Positions 62,700-64,000 of a stretch of DNA of 64,000 bases are shown piece by piece. Made by a program: the position numbers and the translations under genes. Under the pieces are notes generated by a model that was given only the letters and a program-made list of their open reading frames with translations, had not been told where the DNA came from and made no database searches. Position 1 is the first letter of the stretch; each line of letters begins with the position of its first letter. This DNA is from an uncultured Pseudomonadota bacterium (GTDB taxonomy: Bacteria > Pseudomonadota > Gammaproteobacteria > Steroidobacterales > Steroidobacteraceae): positions 41,800 to 105,799 of the forward strand of contig CAILZL010000002.1 of assembly GCA_903838705.1 (NCBI GenBank), written 5' to 3'.

Positions 62700-63503
62700 A
62701 TGACCACCGCAAACGCACAGAGCGGCAGCAATGCGGAAGCCGCCACCATTACCTATGAGCAGCCGCTCAGCGAGCGCCTGCGCACCTATCTGCGGCTGGA
62801 ATTCCTGTATCGACAGACCCTGTTCAACCAGCAGAGCTCGGATGCCTGGTCAACCCGTTCAGCGATGAGCGCAATACTGGACATTCTGGCGATTACAGCG
62901 CGCGGCGATTGCCGCACCGATACGCTCAAGGAACTGGAAAGACAGCTGGTCGTGCTCAATGAGTTCCGCGACAAGTCAGGCGTGGACAGTGAGCGGCTTG
63001 ATAGCATCATGAAGCAGCTGGCTCACCATCGCGGCGAACTGAATTCAATGCCCGGCGTGTTCATGCAAAGTCTGCGTGACTCGGAATTTCTGAGTGCCAT
63101 CCGGCACCGCAGCGCCATTCCGGGCGGCACCTGTGAATTTGATCTGCGTGACTACCATCACTGGCTGAATCAGGACTTTGCCATCCGCCAGGGGGATTTT
63201 GAGAACTGGATGAGTGACATCCGTATCCTGTGCGAAGCAATCAGCTACCTGCTCTGGGTCATACGCCAGAACGCAAGACCACGCCGTGAAATGGCGGTTG
63301 CCGGGCAGTTCCAGCTGAATCTGGATCGTGACAGTCATTGTCAGCTGCTGCGCATCACCCTGCCGGCCGGCACTGACCTGTTTCCTGAGATCAGTGGCAG
63401 CCATTACCGCTGTAGCGTACGTTTCCTGAAATGGCAGGGAGTTGCCACACGTCCGATTCAGGCAGAACAGGACATCCCCTTCCTGCTGACCACCTGCACT
63501 TGA
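62700..63503 (+). CDS. zapD: Cell division protein ZapD
   Basis: A 267-residue cytosolic FtsZ-bundling protein (formerly YacF/DUF1342). TYEQPLSERLRTYLRLEFLY is the diagnostic opening, and SAIRHRSAIPGGTCEFDLRD and HHWLNQDFAIRQGDFENW are conserved. ATG 62700 is preferred to the in-frame GTG 62682, though neither has a strong ribosome binding site. It stands between coaE and yacG as in E. coli. Confidence 0.95.
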   Translation: MTTANAQSGSNAEAATITYEQPLSERLRTYLRLEFLYRQTLFNQQSSDAWSTRSAMSAILDILAITARGDCRTDTLKELERQLVVLNEFRDKSGVDSERLDSIMKQLAHHRGELNSMPGVFMQSLRDSEFLSAIRHRSAIPGGTCEFDLRDYHHWLNQDFAIRQGDFENWMSDIRILCEAISYLLWVIRQNARPRREMAVAGQFQLNLDRDSHCQLLRITLPAGTDLFPEISGSHYRCSVRFLKWQGVATRPIQAEQDIPFLLTTCT

Positions 63504-63506
63504 TCC

Positions 63507-63698
63507 ATGACCCTGGTCAGATGCCCGACCTGCCAGCGCGAACTGGAATGGTCACCCGATAACAAATGGCGGCCGTTCTGCAGCGAACGCTGCAAGCTGA
63601 TTGATCTGGGCAACTGGGCTGCAGAGAAGAATGTCATACCGGTAACAGAGAAGGATGACAGTGGTGAAACGCCTCAGGACTTCACCCCAGCTTCCTGA
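63507..63698 (+). CDS. yacG: DNA gyrase inhibitor / zinc-binding protein YacG
   Basis: A 63-residue protein with a C-x2-C...C-x3-C zinc site: Cys6 and Cys9 (VRCPTCQ), Cys25 and Cys29 (FCSERCK). [20 protein letters not shown] and the acidic tail are typical. YacG binds GyrB and inhibits gyrase in E. coli. It begins 3 bp after zapD. Confidence 0.95.
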   Translation: MTLVRCPTCQRELEWSPDNKWRPFCSERCKLIDLGNWAAEKNVIPVTEKDDSGETPQDFTPAS

Positions 63699-63706
63699 GC
63701 AGCACT

Positions 63707-63830
63707 TCAATCAGCGGTTGATAAGCGAGTAGTATTCCTACCCAGCTCTTCATTCATTTCATGCCGCAAGGTTTCCAACCAGGATTCACCTGGACCCCGG
63801 CAGTTGAGACATAAAGCAACCTAGGGACTC
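63707..63830 (-). pseudogene. Frameshifted Nudix hydrolase (MutT-like) relic
   Basis: On the minus strand, 38 codons from 63820 to TGA 63709-63707 contain GPGESWLETLRHEMNEELG, an almost complete Nudix box. Directly upstream, a different frame reads FMSQLPG, the strand usually preceding the box; a single-base shift at the G4 run would join them as QLPGGPGESW. A stop codon (TAG within CTAG at 63820-63823) closes the 5' side. MutT follows yacG in several gammaproteobacteria, so decay of that neighbour is plausible. Only short sequence supports it. Confidence 0.5.
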
Positions 63831-64000
63831 TCTGATTTATTCCGTCGTCATCATAGGAATTGTTCGCGAAGGAAATCGATTACGTTCTGTCAGCAGACAA
63901 ATCCATAGGTTTGCTGAGTGAACTCCTATCGATTCCTGCTGTTTACCTGCCTCGCACGTCCCGCGAAACGTTGACTTTACGCCGCTCACGCGGCTAGCTC
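63831..64000. other. Right-edge sequence without recognised gene
   Basis: One minus-strand frame is open for about 55 codons from the edge and stops near 63835, but it shows no recognisable motif. The sequence just after CTAG (63820-63823), GGACTCTCTGATTTATTCCG, might be the end of an IS5-like element; only one end is in the window, so this stays unproven. Confidence 0.3.

Noticed and set aside
1..64000. CRISPR array, tRNA or rRNA genes, phage modules
   Set aside because: No regularly spaced repeats, no tRNA-like TTCGAATC/CCA context and no phage structural or integrase genes were recognised on either strand.

Overview
This is a chromosomal segment of a gammaproteobacterium with moderate GC content. 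The order sucC-sucD divergent from pilS-pilR-pilA-pilB-pilC-pilD-coaE-zapD-yacG, together with a pilG-pilH-pilI-pilJ-chpA-chpC block beside gshB and tonB, is what I know from Xanthomonadales. I infer a Xanthomonadales, Nevskiales or Steroidobacterales relative, without a phylogeny. No rRNA, tRNA, CRISPR array, prophage or intact insertion sequence was recognised.

Layout. 0-5.2 kb: the start of a proteasome-fold Ntn hydrolase (minus) divergent from a DUF349 protein, a small methyltransferase next to a decayed ORF, and a VPLPA/PEP-CTERM-type secreted protein. 5.2-13.1 kb: housekeeping and cofactor genes (ppx, erpA, hemJ, rppH, tyrA, pdxH), with the cobalamin permease (btuC) and ATPase (btuD) lying apart and a metzincin-like membrane protease between pdxH and btuD. 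13.1-14.4 kb: two integron-type gene cassettes, one complete attC and one truncated attC, with no integrase in the window. 14.4-20.4 kb: an acylating aldehyde dehydrogenase and a group of secreted or lipid-anchored proteins (cupin, NHL propeller, double cupin plus SnoaL-like domain, two lipoproteins). 20.5-28.5 kb: hisN, a cobalamin riboswitch driving btuB-btuM-cobalamin adenosyltransferase, then btuF and ampD on the other strand, bioA and rsmE. 28.5-37.7 kb: the Chp chemosensory cluster for twitching motility. 37.9-47.6 kb: gshB-apbE-tonB, a GloVer-repeat protein with a GlyGly-CTERM tail, cytochrome c4, an EF-hand protein, and an nfeD-SPFH-DOMON-namZ operon. 47.7-53.7 kb: an Omp85-type outer-membrane protein, nadE and sucCD. 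53.9-63.7 kb: the type IV pilus core operon, then coaE-zapD-yacG. The right edge holds a frameshifted Nudix relic.

The genes form three working sets. One is a full type IV pilus programme: PilS/PilR with a sigma-54 promoter at pilA, the PilB/PilC/PilD machine, and Chp signalling. One is a full vitamin B12 uptake route: BtuB with TonB at the outer membrane, BtuF, BtuC/BtuD and a BtuM-like protein, then adenosylation. The third is vitamin, NAD and CoA synthesis.

The most unusual observations are the orphan integron cassettes, a SucD with a histone-H1-like basic tail, a PilJ with no periplasmic sensor domain, and the metzincin-like protease co-transcribed with B12 transport.
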